The notes below the pieces were generated by a model. The model did not search any database, had not been told where the DNA came from, and worked only from the letters and a program-made list of their open reading frames with translations. A program made the translations under genes and the position numbers. A stretch of 23,595 nucleotides of DNA from positions 13,955 to 37,549 of the forward strand of contig LGRX02015789.1 in the NCBI GenBank assembly GCA_001247695.2, in the 5' to 3' direction. Shown here in pieces: positions 1 to 7,853 of this stretch. Each line of letters opens with the position of its first letter. Position 1 is the first letter of the stretch. Origin of the DNA: Cymbomonas tetramitiformis (taxonomy: Eukaryota; Chlorophyta; Pyramimonadophyceae; Pyramimonadales; Pyramimonadaceae).

Positions 1-3000
1 CTTCTGTGTGTGGGCGACCACAAGCAGCTTGGGCCCTTCACCCAGGTCTTGCCACTGCCCCCCCACTTCTGTGTGTGGGCGACTGCTACCTTCGCCCCGT
101 CTGTTTCAAGAACTTCACTTTTATATCAAGAGACCAATTATCGGAGAACGGACGGGACGGGTAACTCTGTTTTGTAGCCCCACCGGGCTGAGGCGCCACC
201 TTGCGGGGGATCTGCAGCGCAGTGCTGGAGGGAACCCTAAAAGGCGCCACGCTTCCTCCCTCTTTTCGAGGATGTGTGCTTATCCTCGGACCGATTTCCT
301 TGGCACCAAAAAACGACGACTCTGTGGCTTGCACGTGCACGCGGCGTCTGGACACGTCGAGCTTGTGGTTTGGGGGGGGGGGATGTGCTTTGCTTGCTGG
401 TGATCCTGGCAGGCGCCTGATGGAGACTGCAACCAATACAACCTGCGGAGGTAACGAGCTTAGGCCTTTTCAAGCGCACCTCTGTCGCCCAGCTGATGAA
501 TATCTGTGCCTGGGTTTTCCGATGGCACACGCCTGCATGCCTCCCCGGAGCACCCACGTGTTAGGGGTAAAAAACCATGTCGCCTATCAGTGGCCCAATC
601 ACATTCGCACATCTCGCCGCTCAACTGTGAACATCCTGAATCGTGAATGTGCTCAAGCTCTGCAGAGGTGCGCTCGCCACCCGCCGCGCGTCGAGCGCGC
701 AGCACCCCCGACGGTGTTGAGGGCCCCCTCGTCAAATGCGATCATGGCGCTGGCGTTCATCTTCGGAGGGGGTGTCGGTGCAGGTCTGTGCTGGAGCGGT
801 GTATTAATGGAGGCACCCCCGGGAGCGCGCACACGCTGACCGAACAGGTCAGCCACGATCTGCTCACCCCTTCCCCCTCACGCGCTCCCGCCACGTCAGG
901 CTCACAGGCTGTGCACCGAGGGGCAATGTGTGGGTGGGGCTGGTGGTATGTGCTCTGGTGGCACTGAGGGGGGTGTGGGGCGTGCGGTGTCTCTGAGGAA
1001 GTGCATAGGGGTGGGTGGGCGGTGTGGGTGGTTCAGTATCGAATGCACCCGGAGCTGTGCGATGTGGTGTCTCGCCTCTTCTATCAAGAAAAGCTTGTGA
1101 CCAACGCTGACGTGGCTACCCGGAGGACTGAGGCGGAACGGCTGCCTGTAACGTGGGTTCCTGTACGGGGGAACGTGTCCTCCGTGGTGAGGCCCTTATA
1201 TCCACTCTCGGTAAATGTAGCAAGCTTAGGCGCGAACACTGCACGGCCGCTCACTCCATGCTGCGTGACCAATTGGTTGTGCCAGTGATTCATCGCTAAG
1301 CAGCTTGCTGCCGCAGATTTCAGCATGTTACAAGATCACGGGTTACGCGTTTCAGGGTTCGGGCTTTCTAATGGCGGAGTCCACATGTGAGCTGAAATCT
1401 CGGGCGCTATCGCAGACGGACCTGTCAGCCTGAGGGCGGCGCTGAGGAGCGGGTGTGAGGGCGGCGCTGAGGAGCGGGTGTGAGGGCGGCGCTGAGGAGC
1501 GGGTGTGAGGGCGGCGCTGAGGAGCGGGTGAGAGGGCGGCGCTGGAGGAGCGGGTGTGAGGGCGGCGCTGAGGAGCGGGTGAGGGCGGCGCTGAGGAGCG
1601 AGGGCGGCGCTGTGGTGAGGCGGCGCTGAGGAGCGCTGGTGTGAGGGCGGCGCTGAGGAGCGGGTGTGAGGGCGGCGCTGAGGAGCGGGTGTGAGGGCGG
1701 CGCTGAGGAGCGGGTGTGAGGGCGGCGCTGAGGAGCGGGTGTGAGGGCGGCGCTGAGGAGCGCGTGTGCGATTGTGGAACCTTGCGCAGGAGAGCTCTTA
1801 CTACAACGAGAAGGAGGTGGAGGCCGCAGTGATTGTGGCGCAGACCTTGCGGGCGGTGCACGGAAACGACATCTCAATCGCTGTGCTCACATTCTACAAG
1901 GGCCAAGTCAGCATGCTGAACAAGGCTATCGCCGCTGCCCGTGTGCGGGTCAATTTGGTCAACACGGCAGAGAAGTGCCAGGTGTGGTGCTGCGAGTTTA
2001 GTCAACACGGCAGAGAAGTGCCAGGTGTGCTGCTGCTAGTTTAGGCAACAAGGCAGAGAAGTGCCAGGTGTGCTGCTGCGAGTTTAGTCAACACGGCAGA
2101 AAAGTGCCAGGTGTGCTGCTGCGAGTTTAGTCAACACGGCAGAGAAGTGCCAGGTGTGCCGCTGCGAGTTTAGTCAATGTGCCGTGGGCCGGCTTCGGAT
2201 TATGGAGCTGAGATCGCATCTGGCGGCAGCGCAGTAGAAGGTGTCAGTGAAGTTGTATAATTTCTGTCCGGTGAGAAGGCTCTCTAAAGTGTGATGTCCA
2301 ATCAAGATGCCCACAGCGCGGCCCTGAACCTCGTGGCCCGCACTCTCCTCGCCTTTGTTGAGCAGATGGTCGCCACAGCGGCGCTTCTATACGTCTCGGT
2401 TGAATCCATGAGCAGTTTGGATGCATCTCTCCTCTCACCAACACGGCATCGATGATTGTTTCTAGGATGTTTGGAGCAGCGGTGCCGTTTTGTGTATCTC
2501 CCCTGGGCGCCTGATGGCGACTCCCCGTGCGTGTGTGCGGAAGCGGGGTCATCCCAGCAGGGTCCGCTTACTCCGTAACCCAGAGACCAACAATTTTGGG
2601 GCGATGATCGGTCACATCGTATCATTTTTCCATGCTGCTTTGCATCTGGGTTGGGAATATGCATGAGTTGGTGGTATCTTGTCACGGCCCCGCCCTGCTC
2701 CTGATTTGCTTCTCACATCCGCTGGGATGATGGTGGGCTGGCTTTTGTTGGCCGATCTCATGCCATTCAGTGTGTGCGGAAGTGGGTGCTGTAGGGGGCA
2801 GAATTTGATTACACCGTCATCTCCACTGTCCGCGGAGAGTCGTCAACGATCGGATTCCTCAAGGACCCCAAGCGCGTGTGCGTGGCGCTCTCGCGTGCGA
2901 AGGTGCACCTCTCACCAGCCCCCAAAATCCGGCACGCTGCTTCCCGCGTGCACTCCACGGCGCGCCTTGACCGCCCCGGAGCTTCTAGGGTGTACAAAAC

Positions 3001-3547
3001 CCTAAACCCGAAAAACAAATTTAGAAAATACAAAATATGGCCCTGGCGCCGCACTTCTAAGCCTTCGCCTAGCTTGACGCGGAGATGCGTGCAGGTTTTT
3101 TTAGGGTTTTTGGGTTCCCAATGAGGTTTTTTCTAGGGTTTCTGGGATCCCAATGAGGTTTTTTCCTAGGGTTTTTTGGGTTCCCCATGAGGTTTTGGGA
3201 GGCGCGGAGGTTGGAGTTGATAGTTGCGGGTACCGACGAGGTGACGCGGGGAAGCGTATGGGAGCGGGGTCGGTGGCGAACAGCTGGGGCTGATCGTGGT
3301 GGGAAACGACGAGGTCCTGCCGTGCGAATGGTGGCGAGACTGGAATGCAGTGTACATGGCGAGCCGAGTGGTGCGCCTCGCGTGGTGGCGGGAGGCACTG
3401 CTGTGGGAGCCAGCAGGCTCTTCCGAGAAGCTGCAGGCGCACTTGCTGGCCGGATCGTACCCGGGGCCTGAGTGGGAGCAGCACTGCCTCCATGATGACC
3501 CGGAGCATGACCTAGGCTATGTACGCTCCTTCCTCTGGCGACCCTAG
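1..3547 (+). CDS. UPF1/ZNFX1-like superfamily-1 helicase, 3' seven exons
   Basis: Exons I place at 1-45, 413-450, 784-847, 1037-1174, 1790-1981, 2795-2902 and 3284-3547 join in compatible phases to 282 codons plus a TAG stop; the N-terminal half lies before the window. Exon 1 reads VGDHKQLGPFTQ (motif III). Exon 3 has SVLERC and ends LTEQ, and exon 4 opens YRMHPEL, rebuilding the QYRMHP block. Exon 5 has ESSYYNEKEVEAA and VLTFYKGQ and ends EKCQ; exon 6 starts GAEFDYTVIS (motif V) and ends VALSRAK (motif VI); exon 7 continues LGLIVVGNDE. Such helicases use ATP to unwind or remodel RNA or DNA; UPF1 acts in mRNA decay and ZNFX1 in RNA defence or silencing. No exon contains a stop, so the gene may be functional. 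The 38-bp exon 2 rests on phase and splice signals only. Which helicase subfamily it belongs to is undecided without the upstream domains. Confidence 0.82.
46..412 (+). other. Helicase intron 1
   Basis: The donor is CAG|gtcttg and the acceptor a pyrimidine-rich tract ending gatcctggcag. An 18-base word of exon 1 (positions 1-18, cttctgtgtgtgggcgac) recurs at 66-83 inside the intron, so a 65-bp duplication has copied coding sequence into the intron. A stretch near 248-275 reads SSLFSRM in one frame, resembling the SLFERL block of these helicases, but the better match is in exon 3, so I leave it as intron. Confidence 0.6.
451..783 (+). other. Helicase intron 2
   Basis: The donor is CGGAG|gtaacg and the acceptor ggtgtcggtgcag. 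The preceding exon ends two bases into a codon and the next exon supplies the third, restoring an Arg before SVLERC. I see no repeat or gene within it. Confidence 0.55.
848..1036 (+). other. Helicase intron 3
   Basis: The donor GAACAG|gtcagc and acceptor gtggttcag fall between the Q and the Y of the QYRMHP motif. The intron is 189 bp. Its last 80 bases are G/T-rich and lack a good pyrimidine tract, so the acceptor is fixed by protein homology rather than by signal strength. Confidence 0.65.
1175..1789 (+). other. Helicase intron 4, more than half minisatellite
   Basis: The acceptor is ccttgcgcag|GAG. The donor is placed at AAC|gtgtcc (1175), giving VRGN followed by ESSYYNEKEV; a stronger-looking in-phase donor, GTG|gtgagg, lies 12 bases further on at 1187 and would add four residues. 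The middle of the intron is the 25-bp array described separately. Confidence 0.6.
1431..1762. repeat. 25-bp minisatellite inside helicase intron 4
   Basis: About 13 head-to-tail copies of gtgagggcggcgctgagg plus agcgggt. Most copies are exactly 25 bases apart; three or four in the middle (about 1580-1640) are shortened or carry small changes. Each unit begins gtgagg, a good 5' splice-site hexamer, so the intron holds a ladder of decoy donors. Long Ser/Pro-rich frames on the - strand here are only translations of the repeat. Confidence 0.93.
1958..2180. repeat. 43-bp tandem repeat copying an exon end and its donor
   Basis: Five copies begin at 1958, 2001, 2044, 2087 and 2130, with a short sixth start at 2173. 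The first copy straddles the end of helicase exon 5 (VNTAEKCQ) and its donor at 1982. The later copies repeat the same ccag|gtgtg junction at 2025, 2068, 2111 and 2154. Because 43 is not a multiple of three, use of the next three donors shifts the frame, and an in-frame TAG at 2042-2044 closes the reading frame that follows the first junction. Confidence 0.92.
1982..2794 (+). other. Helicase intron 5
   Basis: The donor CAG|gtgtgg and acceptor ggtgctgtag|GGG join EKCQ to GAEFDY in phase 0, rebuilding the motif V region. At 813 bp it is the longest intron here: its 5' end is the 43-bp array and its 3' end contains a retroposon (2544-2769). The stretch 2181-2530 shows nothing recognisable. The retroposon's 3' junction creates a second candidate acceptor, ccattcag, at 2763-2770. 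Using it would add eight codons ending in TAG, so correct splicing must skip it. Confidence 0.7.
2531..2782. mobile_element. Short retroposon copy with 13-bp target duplication
   Basis: A 226-bp insert (2544-2769) is bracketed by perfect 13-bp direct repeats, gtgtgtgcggaag, at 2531-2543 and 2770-2782. Its two ends match those of the longer element at 7019-7837: the opening block ccagcagggtccgcttactc, and the closing ~165 bp from gatcggtcacatcgtatca to gatctcatgccat. It lacks the middle ~570 bp of the long copy. The missing part lies between two tccgtaacc words in the long copy, so it can be explained by deletion between them. No ORF, poly(A) tail or terminal inverted repeat was seen. Target duplications of unequal length fit target-primed insertion as in LINE/SINE elements. 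Confidence 0.75.
2903..3283 (+). other. Helicase intron 6
   Basis: The donor AAG|gtgcac and acceptor gtggcgaacag|CTG join LSRAK to LGLIVVGN, the usual continuation of motif VI. The intron carries a telomere-like word, aaccctaaacccg (2998-3010), and a three-copy repeat at about 3096-3196 containing agggttttt words in the opposite sense. Confidence 0.72.
3096..3196. repeat. 32-33 bp tandem repeat with TTAGGG words
   Basis: Three copies of a unit running agggtttttgggttcccaat then gaggttttttc. The aggg words sit at 3103, 3135 and 3168, with small differences between copies. The T-rich, aggg-containing units resemble degenerate plant/algal telomere or telobox motifs. It lies wholly within helicase intron 6. 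Confidence 0.85.
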
Positions 3548-4400
3548 TACCCCACCCGCCTCACCTGCAGCGTCTCGAGATATGACAGAAGCAGCGGTCC
3601 TTCGTCATCTGACGATGACTTGATGTGTCCGGGACGAGGTCGAGGAGGCTAGGCTGGAATGCCGCGATCCACCCCCCTGGGGCTGCAGCAGACCTCCCGG
3701 ATGCCGAGTTGGTAGCTCGGCCGATGCTCGTTTGCCACCGCGCCCGCGAGCAGCCCACATGCCCGGTGCCAACGTGAAGTCTGTGTGGAATTCGATGGAT
3801 GAGCTTTCAGACCATGTGCGAATCCGTGGCTTCCGGGAGATAGAGGAAGGACTGCCCGGGCAGCGAAGGCAGAGCTAGTGGTGGTGCGCAAGCGAGAGGG
3901 GATGGGAGGGGCGTGAGGCGGCTGACGGGGGTGGGGGGCTTGAGTGATATACAGGAGGTCGACTGGAGGGAGGGGCAGGAAGAGGGCCCACTCCACCCGA
4001 GGCTCATGCCGTGGTATCGGACGGCAGAAGGCTGGGGACGGCGAAGGCCTCCCGATGCGCCGCAGCCACATGAGCCGCATCGGTGGTGGTCGCTGTCCTC
4101 GACATTCCCCACCACACAAGTGCACTTCTTTCGGGCTCAGCCGCACGTCGTGCTCAGTCTTTCCACGGATCTCCATTCACGGGCGCCTCGACGGCACGTG
4201 GTGCCCGCTGCCTCCCGAGACCCTCTTCCAGCCTCTGTTGGCAGCCAGACTCCAGCCGGCGGCCCGGCGACGTGATCCCCCGCCCCTCCCCGCCCCAGCC
4301 CCTCCTAGCCCCGGCCCCTTTCCCGGGAGCCACGTGGACGACGCCCCGGGGCTAGCTTACCGATTTGTCGCCTAGGTGACCTGGTACAGGCTCGTGGGTG
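3548..4400. other. Intergenic region between helicase and CUE-like gene
   Basis: There are 853 bases between the helicase stop and the proposed ATG of the next gene. Several frames stay open because the DNA is GC-rich, but none shows a recognisable domain. It should contain the helicase 3' UTR and the next gene's promoter; I found no clear TATA box and no TGTAA-type poly(A) word just after the stop. Confidence 0.5.
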
Positions 4401-6818
4401 ATGGCAGAATCTGAAACATTTCACGACGACGCGTGCTGTGAATCTGTAGTGAAGGCCGAGCCCGGTACGCGGTGGGACGCTCAAGTGCAGCCAGTGGATC
4501 CCGCGAAGGCGAGGGCGCGGCCTTCCAGGCGCTCGCTCCCAGCTGGCAGATAGGTGGGTCAGTAGCTTGCAGGAGCACCGGCTGGGCTGGACTGTTTCGT
4601 GGGTGCCAGCAGCTCGAGTCGATGTTTGGTGAAGGTTGACCGCAGACGTTTTGTGCCGGACCTCGTCTGCGGTGGCCCATGTGGCCGAGTTTGATCTGCG
4701 AGAACGCGCGCGAGTCACGGAAGATGATCGCAGCGCCCGATGACGCATGCACACGGTGATACATGCACACGGCGATACATGCACACGGTGATGCATGCAC
4801 ACGGTGATACATGCACACAGTGACACATGCACACGGTGACACATGCGCACAGTGATACATGCACACGGTGACACATGCGCACCGTGATACATGCACACGG
4901 TGGCACATGCGCACAGTGATACATGCACACGGTGACATATGCGCACAGTGATACATGCACACAGTGACACATGCGCACGGTGGTGGATGCACACAGTGAC
5001 ACATGCGCACGGCGATACATGCACACGGTAATACATGCATAGGGTGGTAGGCGCACACGGCGCTCCGGTATGCTCAGTGCCTGGTAACGCTCCTGGGAGG
5101 TCGGGGTGGAGAGACGGGTGCGCGTAAGAACAGGGACGAACTGTTTGAGCTCAGACACCCGCGCACCGGGGAGGTGGAGGCCCGCGTATCGCGCAAGTGG
5201 TTACAGTCAGCAGGTGAGGCCGCAGCTCAAGCGCAGTGCAGGACTGTCATCTGTCCTTGCCACGTCAACAGGTGAGGCAGCTCAAACGCGGTGCAGGACT
5301 GTCATCTGCTCTCGCCACGTCAGCAGGTGAGGCCGCAGCTCAAGCGCCGTGCAGCACTGTCATCTGCTCTCGCCGCGGCAGCGTCTAACTTCGGGCATTC
5401 AGGAGTCTTCCGGCATTCCGCGAGGGGGGTGGCTATCGTCACGGGGCATCATGTCACGATATGATGGCCACGTCGCGACAGGGTGGCCACGCCACGACAG
5501 GATGGCCACGTCACAACATGACGGATTGTCACATGAAAATCTTCCAAATCCAGATCAAAATTCAAGTCCGTGCGATGTTGTACAGAGGCACTGTTTATGA
5601 TGGGTGTGGCGGGAGGGGGAGGAGCGGCAGCCTGGCTGGAGCAGATGACGTCTCCAATCGCGCAGCTGCAGGAGATGTTTCCGTATTGTACCCGCGTCGA
5701 CATCATCGCCGCGCTGCTGTTGCATAAGGTGTGACATGGCACAGATTCGAGCGGGGCGCCGTGCCTGCACTCTTTGTTCCCCTGCCCACATCCACCCCAC
5801 CTCGAAAATGACTCCCGCACTCCCCATATCGGCTCCCCACGCGGTGAAGTCACGCTTAGACTCGGACCAACTGCCGTTTCAGTTTTTTGGGGTACCGCAT
5901 TTCTGTCTGCCAGAGAAGATGTGCAAGATAAGTCCACATGTGGCACGGCTCATCTTCTCGTGCCGGAGTGCAGTGGAATCGAGATTGTGCATGATTGCAG
6001 CCATAGCTCAATGTCAGGTAGCATTATTAACATGGGACATCGGAGTTGGTGGAGCTGGGCAGGGCAACTGTGACAGCGCCACAGCGACACAGGAGCAGTG
6101 GGCTCGGGCCATGCACATGGCTGCAGACAGCCTGGCCGAGCAGATGTCATCGATGTATGTAAGCGACAGCATCGAGCTCAGGGTGCATTACCAGGAGGCG
6201 GAAGAGTACCTGCACCGGCAAGACATTGCTCAGGACGCCAATATGAGCTTTCCTTCATGCTACTTTGATGCTGGAGACGACGAAGATGACACAAACACAT
6301 CTGCGGAAGTGTCCGAGGAGTCGGATGAGGGATGGGAATTGGACGATGGAGACATGCCCTTTCAGGCAGGCGCTACCCCGCCTGCTGCCTGCCCCGTGTG
6401 CTTCCTTGTCATTGGATGATGGAGGAAGGCAGCTCCCTCCTCAGAGATCCCCAAAGCCAGCTCGGTGTGCCTAAGTGTCGTGGGTAGATGAGACTGCGGC
6501 CAGTAAGAGGCGCGGAAGTGATCGCATCGTGATTGCTCTCCACACGTTGCATAGTGGCTACCTCGTATGATGTGAGGTTGTTTTTGTACCGTATAACAGG
6601 AGGCACTTTCGGAAGTAGCGCGGAATGAGGAGATATTGCCATGCTCCATACACGAATCGTCGACACAGAGGGCAAGAGTAAGTGGCGATGATGGCGATGA
6701 CGACGACGATGATAACGATGACAATGACAACGATAATAACGATGACAATGACGACGACAATGACGACGACAATGACGACGACATTGACACATTTCTACCC
6801 CCATGGCTGAGATGCTGA
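4401..6818 (+). CDS. CUE-domain-like protein with acidic tail, five exons (model)
   Basis: Proposed exons are 4401-4484, 5129-5213, 5631-5728, 6063-6395 and 6600-6818; the splice phases agree and give about 272 residues. It starts MAESETFHDD and reads GTRWDAQ before the first donor. Exon 2 reads DELFELRHPRTGEVEARVS. Exon 3 carries IAQLQEMFP and IIAALLLHK, which joins GNCDSATAT in exon 4: the spacing of MFP, the hydrophobic helix and the G-D-A-T turn resembles a CUE ubiquitin-binding domain. Exon 4 continues with a charged helix (QEQWARAMHMAADSLAEQM) and an acidic stretch. Exon 5, after the good acceptor ccgtataacag, starts EALSEVARNEE and ends in a Asp/Asn tract. The exon 3/4 junction is the best supported. 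Exon 1's donor (CAA|gtgcag) and exon 4's donor (CCC|gtgtgc, otherwise a TGA stop at 6417-6419) are guesses. Role unknown; ubiquitin binding is inference. Confidence 0.45.
4742..5061. repeat. 16-bp minisatellite in the first intron of the CUE-like gene
   Basis: About 20 copies of gatacatgcacacggt, with alternation between tgcacac and tgcgcac forms and gatac/gacac forms that makes some 32-bp dimers. The units are largely alternating purine-pyrimidine (catgcgcac, tgcacac), a pattern able to adopt Z-DNA. The Cys/His-rich frames on the opposite strand are translations of the array, not genes. Confidence 0.93.
5209..5382. repeat. 58-bp repeat starting at an exon/intron junction
   Basis: Three copies start with caggtgagg at 5211, 5269 and 5324; the middle one is 3 bases shorter. 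The first copy begins at the proposed exon 2 donor (CAG|gtgagg at 5214), so the duplicated unit carries a complete 5' splice site three times. Confidence 0.88.
5456..5525. repeat. 19-bp short tandem repeat
   Basis: Three copies of a unit containing tggccacgtc, starting near 5464, 5483 and 5502, with a decayed edge on each side. It lies in the second intron of the CUE-like gene model. Confidence 0.75.
6687..6788. repeat. GAC/GAT/AAT trinucleotide tract encoding Asp/Asn
   Basis: About 100 bases of gat, gac, aat and aac triplets. The last ~45 bases resolve into a 12-bp unit, gacaatgacgac, repeated three times. In the + frame of the proposed last exon it encodes a run of Asp with interspersed Asn, followed by IDTFLPPWLRC and a stop. 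The Ser-rich frame on the opposite strand is its shadow. Confidence 0.85.
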
Positions 6819-7002
6819 GGCCGTTGGACCAGCATATGTGCTTTTGAAGCAGCATAGCTGACGGATCACTCAATTATGGACAGGTCTATATGGAGAATGA
6901 TACACACGATGTCCGGGTGCGCAACGTGCTTATACATATTGCATACAAGCTATTGTCGGAAATTACATACCAATCAATGATGAATATACGTGTCGAGTGA
7001 GT
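6819..7002. other. Spacer after the CUE-like gene
   Basis: No gene or repeat was recognised here. GC content falls from this point to about 11 kb. Confidence 0.4.
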
Positions 7003-7853
7003 GTATGTCAACTGCTATCCATCGACCGTCAGCCACTGGGGGGTATGCCAGCAGGGTCCGCTTACTCCGTAACCAGTGTCGAAACCAGTGTCGGATAATT
7101 TCCGTAAATGATCCGACACCGTCGATTTTTCAGTGATCCGTATATTCTGCAGCGTAGGACTGCAGCAATCCGTATATTCGGATCCAGTCAGAGCACGTGC
7201 ATTGACACCGGCGGGCTCTACACCGTTTGAAAAACGAGTTGCACCAACACTGGCAAGGAAGGCCGAAGGCCTGCACCGGCCTTGTCACCGATTACGACAC
7301 ACCGACATCGAGCTAACTTGGTAGGGCTACCCCCTTGCGAGGAGCGATGAAAAAGCGTATGGGCCCACCGCCAAAAACAATAAACGGTTTTGAAATGCTG
7401 TTTTAAACCTGTTTTTTTACCATATTACCATACATGGGCCCACCGACACCCACGCCGACACCATTGTCGAAACCGGTGTCGGATCATTTCGTCGATCCGT
7501 CGATTTTTCAGCTGCACTGCAGCGATCCGACACTGGCAAGGCAGGCCGAAGGCCTGCACCGGCCTTGACACCGAATGCAACACATCAACATCCAGCTACC
7601 TTGGCAATGTCGGACAAGATCCGGTGTTAACACTGTCCGTAACCCTGGGACCAACTATTGTTGGGATATGATCGGTCACATCGTATCATCTTCCATGCTG
7701 CTTTGCATCTGGGTTGGGAATATGCCTGAGTTGGTGGTATCTTGTCACGGCCCCGCCCTGCTCCTGATTTGCTTCTCACATCCACTGCTGGGATGATGGT
7801 GGGCTGGCTTTTGTCGGCTGATCTCATGCCATGCCGAGTATGTCAACTGCTAT
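7003..7853. mobile_element. Long retroposon copy with 16-bp target duplication
   Basis: A ~820-bp insert (7019-7837) lies between perfect 16-bp direct repeats, gtatgtcaactgctat, at 7003-7018 and 7838-7853. Inside are two partial direct repeats of a block running from gtcgaaacc through accgtcgatttttcag to aaggccgaaggcctgcacc (about 7077-7322 and 7467-7610). The 3' ~190 bp, from tccgtaacc at 7636 to gatctcatgccat, matches the short copy in helicase intron 5, as does the 5' block at about 7049-7074. No protein-coding frame is convincing, so it is a non-autonomous element; the long, copy-specific target duplication suggests target-primed retroposition. The family is not one I can name. Confidence 0.72.

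Noticed and set aside
1352..1877. Ser/Pro-rich - strand frames of 150-169 residues
   Set aside because: They are produced by the 25-bp minisatellite inside the helicase intron.
1431..5061. Tandem arrays as possible CRISPR
   Set aside because: Units are directly abutting with no unique spacers, and the surroundings are eukaryotic.
4305..5158. Long Cys/His-rich - strand frames that resemble a zinc-finger protein
   Set aside because: They are translations in all frames of the 16-bp minisatellite; the Cys/His periodicity comes from the repeat unit.
6362..6873. Ser-rich and Arg/His-rich - strand frames
   Set aside because: They are the complement of the GAC/GAT/AAT tract that encodes Asp/Asn on the + strand.
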